From NCBI GenBank assembly GCA_023400235.1, contig JAEXFI010000012.1:186001-250000 (forward strand): DNA of 64,000 nucleotides. The letters are read 5' to 3'. This DNA is from Bacillota bacterium (GTDB taxonomy: Bacteria; Bacillota; Clostridia; Acetivibrionales; DSM-1351). The notes below the pieces were generated by a model. That model did not search any database and had not been told where the DNA came from. It saw nothing but the letters and a program-made list of their open reading frames with translations. The position numbers were made by a program, and so were the translations under genes. Within the stretch, counting starts at the first letter, position 1; each line of letters begins with the position of its first letter. Below are positions 32,729 through 42,056 of this stretch, piece by piece.

Positions 32729-33874
32729 CTATTTAAATGCATCCTTCATTTTATCAAAAAAGCTTTTTCTCTGTTCATGCACTTCGTCACCGCCAAGCTC
32801 AGAGAACTCCTTCAGCAGGGCTTTTTGCTTCTCATTCAGCTTCTTGGGCACATCTATATTTACCTTTACATACTGGTCACCACGGCCATTTCCTCTCAAA
32901 AAGGGTATACCCTTTCCCTTCAGTCTGAAAACCGATCCGGTCTGCGTTCCCTCAGGTACGGTGTATTTCACCTTTCCGTCCAGTGTGGGCACCTCCAGCT
33001 CGGCTCCCAGAGCTGCCTGGGCAAAGGTTATGGGTACTTCACATACCACATCATTCCCCTGGCGCTTAAAGAGCGGATGGGTCTTAACTCTTATATTCAG
33101 GAACAAGTCACCGTTCGGGCCTCCCTTGGAACCCGGGTCGCCTTCTCCTCTAAGGGATATGGTCTGACCGTCGTCGATTCCTGCCGGGACATTGATTTTC
33201 AGCTTGACATTGTTTCTGAGCTTGCCTTTCCCATTGCAGGCAGGACACGGGTCAGCTATGATTTTACCTTCTCCCTTGCAAACCTCGCAGGTCTTTGAGT
33301 TGATAAACTGCCCAAAGGGGGTATTCTGCCTTGACTGAACCTGACCGGTTCCATTGCAGTGCTGGCAGGTGCTTGCCTGGGTTCCGGCCTTTGCACCTGA
33401 ACCGGAACACTTGGAGCAAACCTCCATCCTGCTTACATTTATTTCACGCTCAACACCAAAGGCGGCTTCCTCAAAGGTAATCTCCATGGCATATTTAATA
33501 TCCGCACCCTTCTGGGGTCCCCTTTTGGTACGTGATCTTCCTCCGCCTCCAAAGCCTGAACCTCCAAAAAAAGTTTCAAATATATCACCTATTCCGCCGA
33601 AGTCAAAATCAGAGAAACCGCCTGCTCCTCCTCCAAAGCCGTTAGGATCAGTTCCGGCATGGCCGAACTGGTCATATCTGCTTCTTTTCTGGGCATCACT
33701 TAGTATCTCATAGGCTTCATTTGCTTCTTTGAATTTAGCTTCTGCTTCCTTATTTCCGGGGTTAACATCGGGATGATATTTCTTTGCCAAATTTCTGTAT
33801 GCCTTTTTCAGTTCGGCATCAGTAGCGCCCTTCTGAACTCCCAACACCTCATAATAATCTCTTTTCTCCGCCAT
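32729..33874 (-). CDS. dnaJ: Molecular chaperone DnaJ
   Basis: A 381-residue type I Hsp40. The J domain is MAEKRDYYEVLGV with the HPD in KKYHPDVN, followed by a Gly/Phe-rich linker with many GGAGGFS repeats. Four zinc-finger CxxCxGxG units are CSKCSGSG, CQHCNGTG, CEVCKGEG and CPACNGKG. C-terminal substrate-binding domains follow. The ATG at 33874 has AGGAG upstream; the longer frame has no homology. It stimulates DnaK ATPase. Confidence 0.97.
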   Translation of the reverse strand: MAEKRDYYEVLGVQKGATDAELKKAYRNLAKKYHPDVNPGNKEAEAKFKEANEAYEILSDAQKRSRYDQFGHAGTDPNGFGGGAGGFSDFDFGGIGDIFETFFGGSGFGGGGRSRTKRGPQKGADIKYAMEITFEEAAFGVEREINVSRMEVCSKCSGSGAKAGTQASTCQHCNGTGQVQSRQNTPFGQFINSKTCEVCKGEGKIIADPCPACNGKGKLRNNVKLKINVPAGIDDGQTISLRGEGDPGSKGGPNGDLFLNIRVKTHPLFKRQGNDVVCEVPITFAQAALGAELEVPTLDGKVKYTVPEGTQTGSVFRLKGKGIPFLRGNGRGDQYVKVNIDVPKKLNEKQKALLKEFSELGGDEVHEQRKSFFDKMKDAFK

Positions 33875-34085
33875 TCCATTCAACTCCTGTCTCAAGCTGC
33901 AATTGAGCTTTAGATCAACATTCACTCTTTTTAAAAAATTCGTTCCCAACTCTATCCAAACATTGCTATACCTTCGCAAAACTAATCTCACGAAGGTATT
34001 ATTATTTCATGTTAACTTTTTAATCCGAAGCTTATACCGGTACTTATTAATCCTTTTGAAATTCGCCAAAGCAATATTTAATTTA

Positions 34086-34111
34086 AGGGGGCTTTAATAT
34101 TAAAGCCCCCC
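34086..34111. terminator. Hairpin between dnaK and dnaJ
   Basis: GGGGGCTTTAATATTAAAGCCCCC, a 12-bp perfect palindrome. T-run weak in the dnaK direction; it may attenuate dnaJ or protect the dnaK mRNA 3' end. Confidence 0.6.
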
Positions 34112-34146
34112 AAGGAATAAATTATCATTCCTTTATTATTATATAA

Positions 34147-36000
34147 TTATTTGTCTTCGTCAACTACTTTGTAGTCTGCGTCCACAACATTATCTGCATT
34201 TTCAGCACCAGGCGCACCCTGCTGTCCGCCGAAACCTGCTGCATTTGGATCTGCTCCGGGAGCTCCGCCCGTCTGCTGGTAAATCTTTGCTGATACGTCA
34301 TAGAAAGCCTGCTGCAATTCTTCCGTAGCCTTTTTAATAGCTTCGGTATCGGTACCCTTCAAGGCCTCCTTGACCTTGTTTACACCTGCATCGATTTTTG
34401 ACTTGTCATCAGCGGTTACCTTGTCTCCAAGATCCTTTAAGGATTTTTCGGACTGGTATACAAGAGAGTCGGCATTATTTCTGATGTCTATTTCCTCTTT
34501 GCGCTGCTTGTCTTCCGCAGCAAACTTCTCTGCTTCCTTGACAGCCTTGTCTATATCTGCATCTGAAAGGTTTGTTGAAGCAGTGATTGTAATCTTCTGT
34601 TCATTGCCGGTACCAAGGTCCTTTGCTGATACGTGCACAATACCATTTGCATCTATGTCAAAAGTAACTTCTATTTGAGGAACTCCTCTTGGTGCAGAAG
34701 GTATTCCTGTGAGCTGGAATCTGCCCAGAGACTTATTGTACTGAGCCATCTCTCTTTCACCCTGGAGTACGTGTATTTCTACACTTGTCTGTCCGTCTGC
34801 TGCAGTTGAGAATACCTGGCTCTTCTTGGTAGGAATGGTGGTATTTCTTTCAATAAGCTTTGTACATACCCCTCCGAGAGTTTCAAGCCCCAGAGACAAT
34901 GGAGTAACGTCCAGCAGAAGAAGTCCGGTTACGTCCCCGGTGAGAACTCCAGCCTGTATAGCTGCACCTACAGCAACACATTCATCCGGATTTATACCCT
35001 TGAAAGGCTCTTTTCCAAGATACTTCTTAACTGCCTCCTGTACTGCAGGTATTCTTGTGGAACCTCCTACCAATAAAATCTTGTCTATTTTATCAGGGCT
35101 GAGTCCGGCATCCTGCATGGCCTGTCTTGTGGGACCCATGGTCTTTTCCACCAGGTCGGCGGTTATTTCATCAAATTTTGCTCTTGTAAGTGTGACGTCA
35201 AGGTGTTTTGGGCCCGATGCATCTGCTGTTATGAACGGCAGATTGATATTTGAAGTGGTAACTCCTGAAAGCTCGATTTTTGCCTTCTCAGCAGCTTCCT
35301 TCAACCTTTGCATGGCCATTTTGTCGCCTCTTAAATCTATTCCGTTCTCTCTCTTGAATTCATCTGCAAGAAAATCTATGACTCTCTGGTCAAAGTCATC
35401 TCCGCCCAGCCTGTTGTTACCGTTTGTAGCCAGTACTTCAAAAACGCCGTCTCCGATTTCCAGTATTGATACGTCGAAGGTACCTCCACCCAAGTCGTAA
35501 ACCATTATTTTCTGGTCATGCTCCTTGTCCAGTCCATAAGCCAGAGCAGCCGCCGTAGGCTCGTTTATGATTCTAAGTACTTCCAGGCCCGCTATTTTAC
35601 CTGCATCCTTTGTAGCCTGTCTCTGTGCATCACTGAAATAAGCAGGTACAGTTATTACAGCTTGAGAAACGGTTTCACCAAGATATGCTTCAGCATCAGC
35701 CTTAAGCTTCTGGAGTATCATTGCAGAGATTTCCTGGGGAGAATACTTCTTATCATCTATTGGAACCTTCCTGTCAGTACCCATATCTCTCTTTATTGAG
35801 ATAATGGTTCTTTCCGGGTTGGTTATTGACTGTCTCTTTGCCACCTGTCCTACCATACGCTCTCCGGTTTTTGAAAATGCCAGAACAGAAGGTGTTGTTC
35901 TATTGCCTTCCGGATTTGCTATAACAACGGGCTCTCCGCCTTCCATAACCGCTACACATGAATTTGTCGTACCTAAATCTATACCAATTACTTTTGCCAT
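34147..36000 (-). CDS. dnaK: Molecular chaperone DnaK (Hsp70)
   Basis: A 617-residue Hsp70. The ATPase domain starts KVIGIDLGTTNSCVAV and continues with AVITVPAYFSDAQRQATKDAG, IINEPTAAALAYG, VYDLGGGTFDVSI and KILLVGGSTRIPAVQ. The peptide-binding domain has DVTPLSLG. The Gly/Ala-rich tail ends DADYKVVDEDK. It lies in the hrcA-grpE-dnaK-dnaJ operon under CIRCE. Confidence 0.98.
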   Translation of the reverse strand: MAKVIGIDLGTTNSCVAVMEGGEPVVIANPEGNRTTPSVLAFSKTGERMVGQVAKRQSITNPERTIISIKRDMGTDRKVPIDDKKYSPQEISAMILQKLKADAEAYLGETVSQAVITVPAYFSDAQRQATKDAGKIAGLEVLRIINEPTAAALAYGLDKEHDQKIMVYDLGGGTFDVSILEIGDGVFEVLATNGNNRLGGDDFDQRVIDFLADEFKRENGIDLRGDKMAMQRLKEAAEKAKIELSGVTTSNINLPFITADASGPKHLDVTLTRAKFDEITADLVEKTMGPTRQAMQDAGLSPDKIDKILLVGGSTRIPAVQEAVKKYLGKEPFKGINPDECVAVGAAIQAGVLTGDVTGLLLLDVTPLSLGLETLGGVCTKLIERNTTIPTKKSQVFSTAADGQTSVEIHVLQGEREMAQYNKSLGRFQLTGIPSAPRGVPQIEVTFDIDANGIVHVSAKDLGTGNEQKITITASTNLSDADIDKAVKEAEKFAAEDKQRKEEIDIRNNADSLVYQSEKSLKDLGDKVTADDKSKIDAGVNKVKEALKGTDTEAIKKATEELQQAFYDVSAKIYQQTGGAPGADPNAAGFGGQQGAPGAENADNVVDADYKVVDEDK

Positions 36001-36086
36001 ATTAAATAGCCTCCTTAATATTTTTCAATTAACATTTTATTTTTAATAACTAAATTTAAGATAAATTACCCAAACCCTTGATTAAT

Positions 36087-36674
36087 TCAGTTTGCCACCT
36101 TGACCATGCTGTGCCTTACAACCTTGCCCTTCATCACATAGCCCTTCTGGAACTCCTCAATGACCGTATTGTCTCCATATGCCTCGTCTGACACATGCAT
36201 CACTGCATTGTGCAGTTCAGGATCAAATGGGTTGTTTACAGCTTCTATGGCTTCCACTCCAAGCTTATCCAGACAGTCCTTAAGCTGTCTCATTACAAGC
36301 TCCACACCATCCTTGAGAGGATTTCCCTCAGAGCCTTCGGCAGCCTTCAGGGCTCTTTCAAGATTGTCTACCACCGGCAGGAATGCATTTACCGTATCAA
36401 TGGAGACATCCAGGCTCAAAGCTTCCTTTTCTTTAATGGTACGCTTTTTATAATTATCAAACTCGGCAGCCGTGCGCTGAACCATATTCATAAATTCATC
36501 ACACTGCCGGGTCTTTTCCTCCAGCTTTGCTTTTAACCCTTCAACTTCACTGTCGGAGACGTTTCCGGCTATTTCACCGTCATTTGCCTCAACGTCGGAG
36601 TTTGTTGCAACTTCTTTCTCTTCTGCCGCATTTACCTCTTCAACCGCATCTTTTAGATTTTTGTCTTTTTTCAT
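36087..36674 (-). CDS. grpE: Nucleotide exchange factor GrpE
   Basis: A 195-residue GrpE. An acidic, unstructured N-terminus (about 1-50) precedes a coiled coil ending TAAEFDNYKKRTIKEKE. The C-terminal domain has FLPVVDNLERAL, GVELVMRQL and FDPELHNAVMHV and ends GYVMKGKVVRHSMVKVAN. It releases ADP from DnaK. It lies between hrcA and dnaK. Confidence 0.95.
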   Translation of the reverse strand: MKKDKNLKDAVEEVNAAEEKEVATNSDVEANDGEIAGNVSDSEVEGLKAKLEEKTRQCDEFMNMVQRTAAEFDNYKKRTIKEKEALSLDVSIDTVNAFLPVVDNLERALKAAEGSEGNPLKDGVELVMRQLKDCLDKLGVEAIEAVNNPFDPELHNAVMHVSDEAYGDNTVIEEFQKGYVMKGKVVRHSMVKVAN

Positions 36675-36705
36675 TACCTGAAAATAACCTCCTTAAAATT
36701 TATTG

Positions 36706-37746
36706 CTATCCATCACCCAGAAGCTTTAATATCTCCTGATTAATTTTATTCCTTATATAATTTAATGATGAAACCACCTTTGAATATTCCATCCTCGTAG
36801 GACCGATGATTCCAATGGAGCCAATAACATAATCGTCGACACTGTAGCAAGCAGTAACAATACTGCAATCCTTGATTCCCTGCAAAACATTTTCATTTCC
36901 TATCTGGATTATTATTTCATTCTTGCTGCTGTGGTTGTTGAGAAGCTCAGACATAAGCTTTTTTTCATCCAGCAGGCTGAGAAATTCCTTGGCCTTCTGA
37001 ACCTCCTTGAACTCCGGAAAATTCAATATGTTTGTAGTTCCCTCCAGATATATTTCCGGACGGTCAATAAGCTTAATCAAATCTTCGATACTGTCCATTA
37101 TGGGACGTACAAGGTCATACGGCAAGGAAGTAAGCTGTTCTGCTTCTCCGTTGAGAAAATTATTCTTAAGCATTTCAAGTGTAAAACCCTTTAGCTTTTC
37201 ATTAAGCAGATTTGATACCTGTATCAAAAAGTCAGGGGTTATCTTTTCCGGTATTTTAATAAGATTGTTTCGGACAATATTGGAATCGGTAACAACTATG
37301 ACCAATGCCTTACCCGGTTCAATGGGAACAACCTGTACCGCTTTGAGAACACTCCTCTTGATTTGCGGTGTAACAGCCATGGAGGTATATTTAGTGAACT
37401 GGGACATTACCACAGAGGCATTCCGTATTATCTGACTAAGCTCATTGATTTTAATGTCCATGGCAGTTCTGATGTTTTCTATTTCAATATCCGACAGGTC
37501 ATTTATCTTCATAATCTGGTCTACATATAATCTGTACCCCTTATCCGAGGGCACTCTGCCTGCGGAGGTATGTGGCTGCTCTAAAAAGCCCATTTCCTCA
37601 AGGTCTGCCATTTCATTCCGGATTGTGGCTGAACTGAGGCCTAATTCATGCTTCTTTGCAATGGTCCTTGAGCCTACAGGCTCTGCAGAACTAATATAGT
37701 CATCAATAATTGCCTGTAAAATTTTAAGCTTTCTATCATCAAGCAT
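36706..37746 (-). CDS. hrcA: Heat-inducible transcription repressor HrcA
   Basis: A 346-residue repressor of class I heat-shock genes. The N-terminal winged helix includes RKLKILQAIIDDYISSAEPVGSRTI and LGLSSATIRNEMADLEEMGFLEQPHTSAGRVPSDKGYR-type motifs. The C-terminal GAF-like domain ends with a block IGIIGPTRMEYSKVVSSLNYI typical of HrcA. A CIRCE operator lies 76 bp upstream, so the operon is autoregulated. Confidence 0.97.
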   Translation of the reverse strand: MLDDRKLKILQAIIDDYISSAEPVGSRTIAKKHELGLSSATIRNEMADLEEMGFLEQPHTSAGRVPSDKGYRLYVDQIMKINDLSDIEIENIRTAMDIKINELSQIIRNASVVMSQFTKYTSMAVTPQIKRSVLKAVQVVPIEPGKALVIVVTDSNIVRNNLIKIPEKITPDFLIQVSNLLNEKLKGFTLEMLKNNFLNGEAEQLTSLPYDLVRPIMDSIEDLIKLIDRPEIYLEGTTNILNFPEFKEVQKAKEFLSLLDEKKLMSELLNNHSSKNEIIIQIGNENVLQGIKDCSIVTACYSVDDYVIGSIGIIGPTRMEYSKVVSSLNYIRNKINQEILKLLGDG

Positions 37747-37821
37747 GTAATAAACCTCCGTTCTCTTATTATAAGCAGTTTCATTACTAAGCTAACTGCC
37801 GGATTACATTTTTATGGTTTG

Positions 37822-37886
37822 TTAGCACTCTTGTACGTTGAGTGCTAATATATACTTAAAATAACATTAGCATTTTTGTTTGTCAA
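37822..37886 (-). promoter_or_regulatory. hrcA promoter with CIRCE operator
   Basis: TTAGCACTC-N9-GAGTGCTAA at 37822-37848 is a perfect CIRCE. Upstream on the minus strand TTGACA (37886-37881) and TATTTT (37863-37858) have a 17-bp spacer, so the operator covers the first transcribed bases. Confidence 0.95.
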
Positions 37887-37946
37887 GTAGTTTTATATAA
37901 AAATTTAACAGTTGCAGCCCTGGTGAAGTACGTATGTATACCGTGC

Positions 37947-37985
37947 AAAAAACCCTGCTCCGCCGGAGAGGCGCGCAGGGTTTTT
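37947..37985 (-). terminator. Rho-independent terminator
   Basis: AACCCTGC...GCAGGGTT stem with GC-rich inner loop and T-run. It lies downstream of the membrane-protein gene ending at 38031. Confidence 0.85.
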
Positions 37986-38030
37986 CCCCGGTAATATCCC
38001 GGATTTCATCAAGCTTAATAATTTCCCTTT

Positions 38031-38918
38031 TTACTGAACTCCGCCATTCTGAAAACCCTCAAATTGGTGGGGAGGCTCAGGAATAGCATACCGTCCTGTT
38101 CTCTCACGGTACACTTCAAAATAATAAACTATAAGAATAAATTCTGCCAAACCTGTTATTACAGGAGCAACTATGCTGCCCACAACCGGAATCAGGCCTA
38201 TAATCCCCCCCAGTATGCTTCCCGCTACACTGCCGCACAAGTTCACCAGAATGGTGATTCCAAGTATTGGCCAGAAGTTGCCTTTCACACATCTGAAAGA
38301 GTTTTTCAAACCATCTGTAACATCACTGTCCTCCACACACACGGCAGGGAACCAGAGTGCCATGTAATTATACAGGGCCACCATGCCCACAATGCTTCCA
38401 AGTACAAAGCCAATCAGAAGCAAAATACCCAAAGGTGCTATTTGGGTTGTAACAAAAATGCCTATAAAAATCAGAATCATCAGTACTACGGAAAAACCAA
38501 CTGCAATGGCAATATTAATCAGCCCATATATTACAAACCTGCCTATGTACTTTGACATGCAACTGGTAAAATCGTTGAGCTTTGCATTTCCTGTCTGATA
38601 ATGCAGATTTATAAGTCCGTAGGTTGCAGGCCTTACCAGCAGCATGAATACAAAGGAGAGCAGGCCTGAAATAATGGCGCTGATAATTATGGAGCTCATA
38701 TCGATACCCATAAACAAATCACCATAACTATAGGCACCTCCGTTTGTTATATTCTCCATTGACCTGCGAAAGTTTTCTATAAACTCGCCGCGATGTGCCA
38801 AAAATCCTAAGCTGCCAACACCTGTTATGAGAGCAGGTATCGCTAATGAGATTAATAAAGGCAGGGTAAGCAGGAAATTCTTAAAAGTAAATTTAAAAGC
38901 ATTTTCGAGATGTCTCAT
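38031..38918 (-). CDS. Multi-helix membrane protein, DUF4013-like
   Basis: A 295-residue protein with about six hydrophobic segments. It begins MRHLENAFKFTFKNFLLTLPLLISLAIPAL and includes YMALWFPAVCVEDSDVTDGLKNSFRCVKGNFWPILG, the style of DUF4013/DUF975 membrane proteins. Gly-rich helices (GSVAGSILGGIIGLIPVVGSIV) stand near the C-terminus. GGAGG lies 6 nt before the ATG at 38918. Function is not known; no neighbour clarifies it. Confidence 0.6.
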   Translation of the reverse strand: MRHLENAFKFTFKNFLLTLPLLISLAIPALITGVGSLGFLAHRGEFIENFRRSMENITNGGAYSYGDLFMGIDMSSIIISAIISGLLSFVFMLLVRPATYGLINLHYQTGNAKLNDFTSCMSKYIGRFVIYGLINIAIAVGFSVVLMILIFIGIFVTTQIAPLGILLLIGFVLGSIVGMVALYNYMALWFPAVCVEDSDVTDGLKNSFRCVKGNFWPILGITILVNLCGSVAGSILGGIIGLIPVVGSIVAPVITGLAEFILIVYYFEVYRERTGRYAIPEPPHQFEGFQNGGVQ

Positions 38919-38955
38919 AAACAACCTCCATTTTTATTTTTGATTTGATTAACTT

Positions 38956-39786
38956 TTACAAGTTATCATTTATATATGCATTGACCAGACTGTTATATCC
39001 TGTCATTACATGCTTTGTAGTGTCATTTGAAGCCGAATTAATAGAGAAATCATCTATTAACCTTACGGGAAGAACCTTTATGGACGTGCCTGTAATAAAG
39101 GCTGCATCGAAACTTTTCAGGGAATCTAACCCTATCAGGGTTTCAATAACCTCATATCCCAGTTTTCTGCAAACCGCTGCCACATATTGACGGGTGATCC
39201 CTATGAGTACAAAATCCTCCGGAGATGTATAAATCCTGTTTCCCTTGACAAAAAACACATTTGATTTTCCGCCCTCGGTTATTTTTCCATCCTCATTTAC
39301 CAGCAAGGCCTCATATGCGTTCTTTTCACTGACTGTTCGCTGAAGTTCTTCCTTATAGCCTGCATGTATCATTTTAACATTTGGATTTTTTCTCTTAAGC
39401 TTCAGAGTGCAGCAGACTACCCCATTATCATATTCCTGTTGGGAGGGATAATAGAACTTGTTTATATATAAAAGCGTACTCTGTTCCTGTTCAAATTGAA
39501 ATACAGTAATCTTCACATTGCATTCACTAAAACCGTTATGCCTGCACAGAGCTTCTATCTGCTCCCTTACTTCCTTTTTTGAGGGCAAAAGCTCATACTT
39601 CAGTTTGTTCATGGAGTTTTTAAGCCTTGCAAAATGATCCTCGAAAAATAAAGGTACTCCATTTATAATCCTTATTACTTCATAGAAAGCAGTATATTTG
39701 TCAAAAGAATACGAACTCAGCTCTTCGGACGGCTGGACTGCACCATTTAAAATACAGATTTCACCGATATTTTCTTCAAACTTCAT
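38956..39786 (-). CDS. Class IV (PLP) aminotransferase / ADC-lyase-like enzyme
   Basis: A 276-residue fold-type IV PLP enzyme of the branched-chain aminotransferase / 4-amino-4-deoxychorismate lyase family. FYEVIRIINGVPLFFEDHFARLKNS is the typical N-terminal motif. KEELQRTVSEKNAYEALLVNEDGKITEGGKSNVFFV contains the family EGxxSN cofactor motif. It ends with IGLDSLKSFDAAFITGTSIKVLPV. ATG 39786 follows AAGGGG. Substrate (PabC-like, D-amino acid or branched-chain) cannot be settled from sequence alone. Confidence 0.8.
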   Translation of the reverse strand: MKFEENIGEICILNGAVQPSEELSSYSFDKYTAFYEVIRIINGVPLFFEDHFARLKNSMNKLKYELLPSKKEVREQIEALCRHNGFSECNVKITVFQFEQEQSTLLYINKFYYPSQQEYDNGVVCCTLKLKRKNPNVKMIHAGYKEELQRTVSEKNAYEALLVNEDGKITEGGKSNVFFVKGNRIYTSPEDFVLIGITRQYVAAVCRKLGYEVIETLIGLDSLKSFDAAFITGTSIKVLPVRLIDDFSINSASNDTTKHVMTGYNSLVNAYINDNL

Positions 39787-39921
39787 CTTAAATTCCCCTT
39801 TTGTAGTTTGGAATATTATGACTTGCTCCGGAAACAACATATATCATTTTAAATAGATATACTTTTTTTGTCAATTAATAAAAAATAATCTATAACACTA
39901 GTATTTCTTCAAAGCACCGGC

Positions 39922-40512
39922 TTAATCTATTTCGTCAAGTGATAGATAAAAGCCGGGTATAAACTTCTCCATAAAGTACTTCACTTCTTCAAGCTCAATC
40001 TCCATAATCGTATCTAATATAGACTCACTGGCCTTTTTGAATTCCGTATTGCCTGCTTTTACCTCTTCAATACATTTGATGTACGCAGAGATTCTGTCCG
40101 CAGCTTTTACCAGCTTCCAGCATTCCACATCCTCCGGGTTCTTGAAGAACAGAGAATAATATTCATCTGCCATTTCTTCCGGAAGCATTGATATTATTTT
40201 TTCCTTTGAAATATCCTCAATATCCTTATAAATCTTACTTATCTGGGGGTTATAGTACTTTATGGGTGTGGGCATGTCTCCTGTTATAATCTCATTGCAA
40301 TCATGGAACATGGCCAGAATTGCCACTCTTTCAGGATTTATCTCACCATTGAAATAGGTGTTCCTGATAACAGCCAAGCCATGGGCTATCATTGCCACCT
40401 GAAGGCTGTGCTCCTGTACGTTTTCTGTAAAGGTATTCCTCATAAGTCCCCATCTGTTTATATATTTCATTCTGGACAGGAATGCAAAAAAGTGAAAGTT
40501 CTCTTTATCCAT
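39922..40512 (-). CDS. YfbR-like HD-domain 5'-deoxynucleotidase
   Basis: A 196-residue HD phosphohydrolase. The pattern ENVQEHSLQVAMIAHGL, ILAMFHDCNEIITGDMPTPIKY and KAADRISAYIKC gives the H...HD...D metal ligands and the E72-type loop of YfbR 5'-nucleotidases, which hydrolyse deoxynucleoside monophosphates. Start choice: the ATG at 40512 follows leader copy D; a GTG at 40539, in frame and with GGAG 4 nt upstream, would add nine residues. The gene is followed by nothing co-directional for 80 bp. Confidence 0.85.
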   Translation of the reverse strand: MDKENFHFFAFLSRMKYINRWGLMRNTFTENVQEHSLQVAMIAHGLAVIRNTYFNGEINPERVAILAMFHDCNEIITGDMPTPIKYYNPQISKIYKDIEDISKEKIISMLPEEMADEYYSLFFKNPEDVECWKLVKAADRISAYIKCIEEVKAGNTEFKKASESILDTIMEIELEEVKYFMEKFIPGFYLSLDEID

Positions 40513-40606
40513 AATTATTTCCACGCCCCCACTTCGCACAAGACTCCATTAAAGTCACGGCATGGAATCAGTGCCACATTTTTATCTGCTTCAAAAATTT
40601 CTTTCA
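40513..40606 (-). promoter_or_regulatory. Conserved leader element, copy D (before HD nucleotidase)
   Basis: A 94-nt copy: GTGGCACTGATTCCATGCC, AATGGAGTCTTGTGC, GTGGGGGCGTGGAAATA, ending at the nucleotidase ATG. In the 9-bp stem a C-A-T-G to C-G-T-G change on the 3' arm makes a U-G wobble, keeping the pairing. It is 24 kb from copy C and shares no gene context with the others. Confidence 0.6.
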
Positions 40607-40702
40607 GCCTTTACTTCTCAATTAATAAATCATGCAGGACAGCCTCCTGAGAAGCGGAATTACCCTACAATTATAACACAAACCCAAAAGCCTTCTCCAC
40701 AC

Positions 40703-41848
40703 TTACATCCAGTAAATTTCCTCAAAGCAGCTTTGTGCAAATGAGTCTGTCATGCCAGCAATAAAATCGATAACCTTCTGGGCATCTCTTTCATTTTCAT
40801 CATAATTTTTATCCATGATAAAATTGTAAAACATGCGGTATACCTTCATATCACTAGCCTGCAATCTTTCCGGATCCTCCAGGCTTTCCAGCAGGCTTTG
40901 GAACAGCCCCTCCATTGTATTTTCAGCTATTTTTTCATAGCGGGTTATTTTGTCGGCCTTGTATATAAGCCTTACATTTTCGTTTATGAGCTTCTCCAGC
41001 GCTTCTCCCTTATCCGGGCTTAACTGTATGCAATCCTTGCCGTAGCTGTTTTCTACCAGATCACATACCAGTGAATTGATTATTTCTCCGTTAGTATTTC
41101 CAAGCTCGTTTCTTATATCTCCGGGAATATCCTGCATGTCCATAAGCCGTACCCGTACAGCATCTTCAATATCCCTGCCCACATATGCGATTTTGTCTAC
41201 CAGCCGGACAACACAGGCTTCCAGTGTATAGGGCAAGGCACCGCGTTTTTTTATGTTCCGCAGAGTCTCAGGGGTCTTGCCCAGGTCCCTGGTCAGAACG
41301 TATTCATTATATTTCTCTCCGCAATGTGATACAATGCCGTCCTTTACTTCAAATGTAAGGTTCAGCCCGCAGTTATCATTAATCTTTTCTCTGGAAATCC
41401 GGGTAGCCAGCTTCTCAACCACTCTCAGGCTATGAAGCTCATGCTGGAAGCCCCCTGCTGCATCCAACTTTTTCATGCATTTGTCCAGAACTCTTTCTCC
41501 GCTGTGCCCAAACGGTGCGTGGCCCAGATCATGTCCCAAAGCTATGGCGTATGTCAAGTCCTGATTGAGGTTCAGTGTCCTGGCTATGGTTACTGCTATT
41601 GAACCTACATTGAGCACATGCTCCATACGTGTGCATATATGATCATTTTTTGCATTAAAAAAAACCTGAGTCTTGTGCCTCAGTCTTCTGAACTCCATAG
41701 AATACAATATCCTGTTTCCATCCCGTTCAAAATCAGTTCTGATGGGACATTTCTCCTCCGGAACCAACCTTCCGAAGGAATTGGCATTTCTTGCAGCATA
41801 TACGCTCAGGGCGTCCTCCTGCTGTTCTCTCAGTTTTCTCCACTCCAT
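40703..41848 (-). CDS. dgt: dGTP triphosphohydrolase family protein
   Basis: A 381-residue deoxyguanosinetriphosphate triphosphohydrolase-like HD protein. RTDFERDGNRILYSMEFRRLRHKTQVF and RMEHVLNVGSIAVTIARTLNLN give the substrate-binding and first HD motif. LGHDLGHAPFGHSGERVLD holds the HD pair. DKIAYVGRDIEDAVR holds the last ligand. It hydrolyses dNTPs to nucleosides and triphosphate. ATG 41848 has GGAGGTG upstream. It is independent of leader D's gene but nearby. Confidence 0.9.
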   Translation of the reverse strand: MEWRKLREQQEDALSVYAARNANSFGRLVPEEKCPIRTDFERDGNRILYSMEFRRLRHKTQVFFNAKNDHICTRMEHVLNVGSIAVTIARTLNLNQDLTYAIALGHDLGHAPFGHSGERVLDKCMKKLDAAGGFQHELHSLRVVEKLATRISREKINDNCGLNLTFEVKDGIVSHCGEKYNEYVLTRDLGKTPETLRNIKKRGALPYTLEACVVRLVDKIAYVGRDIEDAVRVRLMDMQDIPGDIRNELGNTNGEIINSLVCDLVENSYGKDCIQLSPDKGEALEKLINENVRLIYKADKITRYEKIAENTMEGLFQSLLESLEDPERLQASDMKVYRMFYNFIMDKNYDENERDAQKVIDFIAGMTDSFAQSCFEEIYWM

Positions 41849-42056
41849 AAGCTGCACCTCCCGAACCATCAGTAGTAATGTTGAGGTTTATAGATATTTG
41901 TAACTATAAGAAATTAAAAGCAGCTGATACCCAGCTATAATAATACCATAGCCAAGCATCAGCCGCAACTCTGCGTCCATAGCTTTATACACCCTTCACC
42001 CGCCCCTGACTCATTATGAATCCTGGTGTCAGCAACTCCGTCCAGGGTATGGCTTT

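Noticed and set aside
9263..40606. The repeated leader as a known riboswitch (c-di-GMP-I/II, guanidine, TPP, ZTP, fluoride)
   Set aside because: None of the class-defining core sequences I know is present in any copy; only the listed hairpins are supported.
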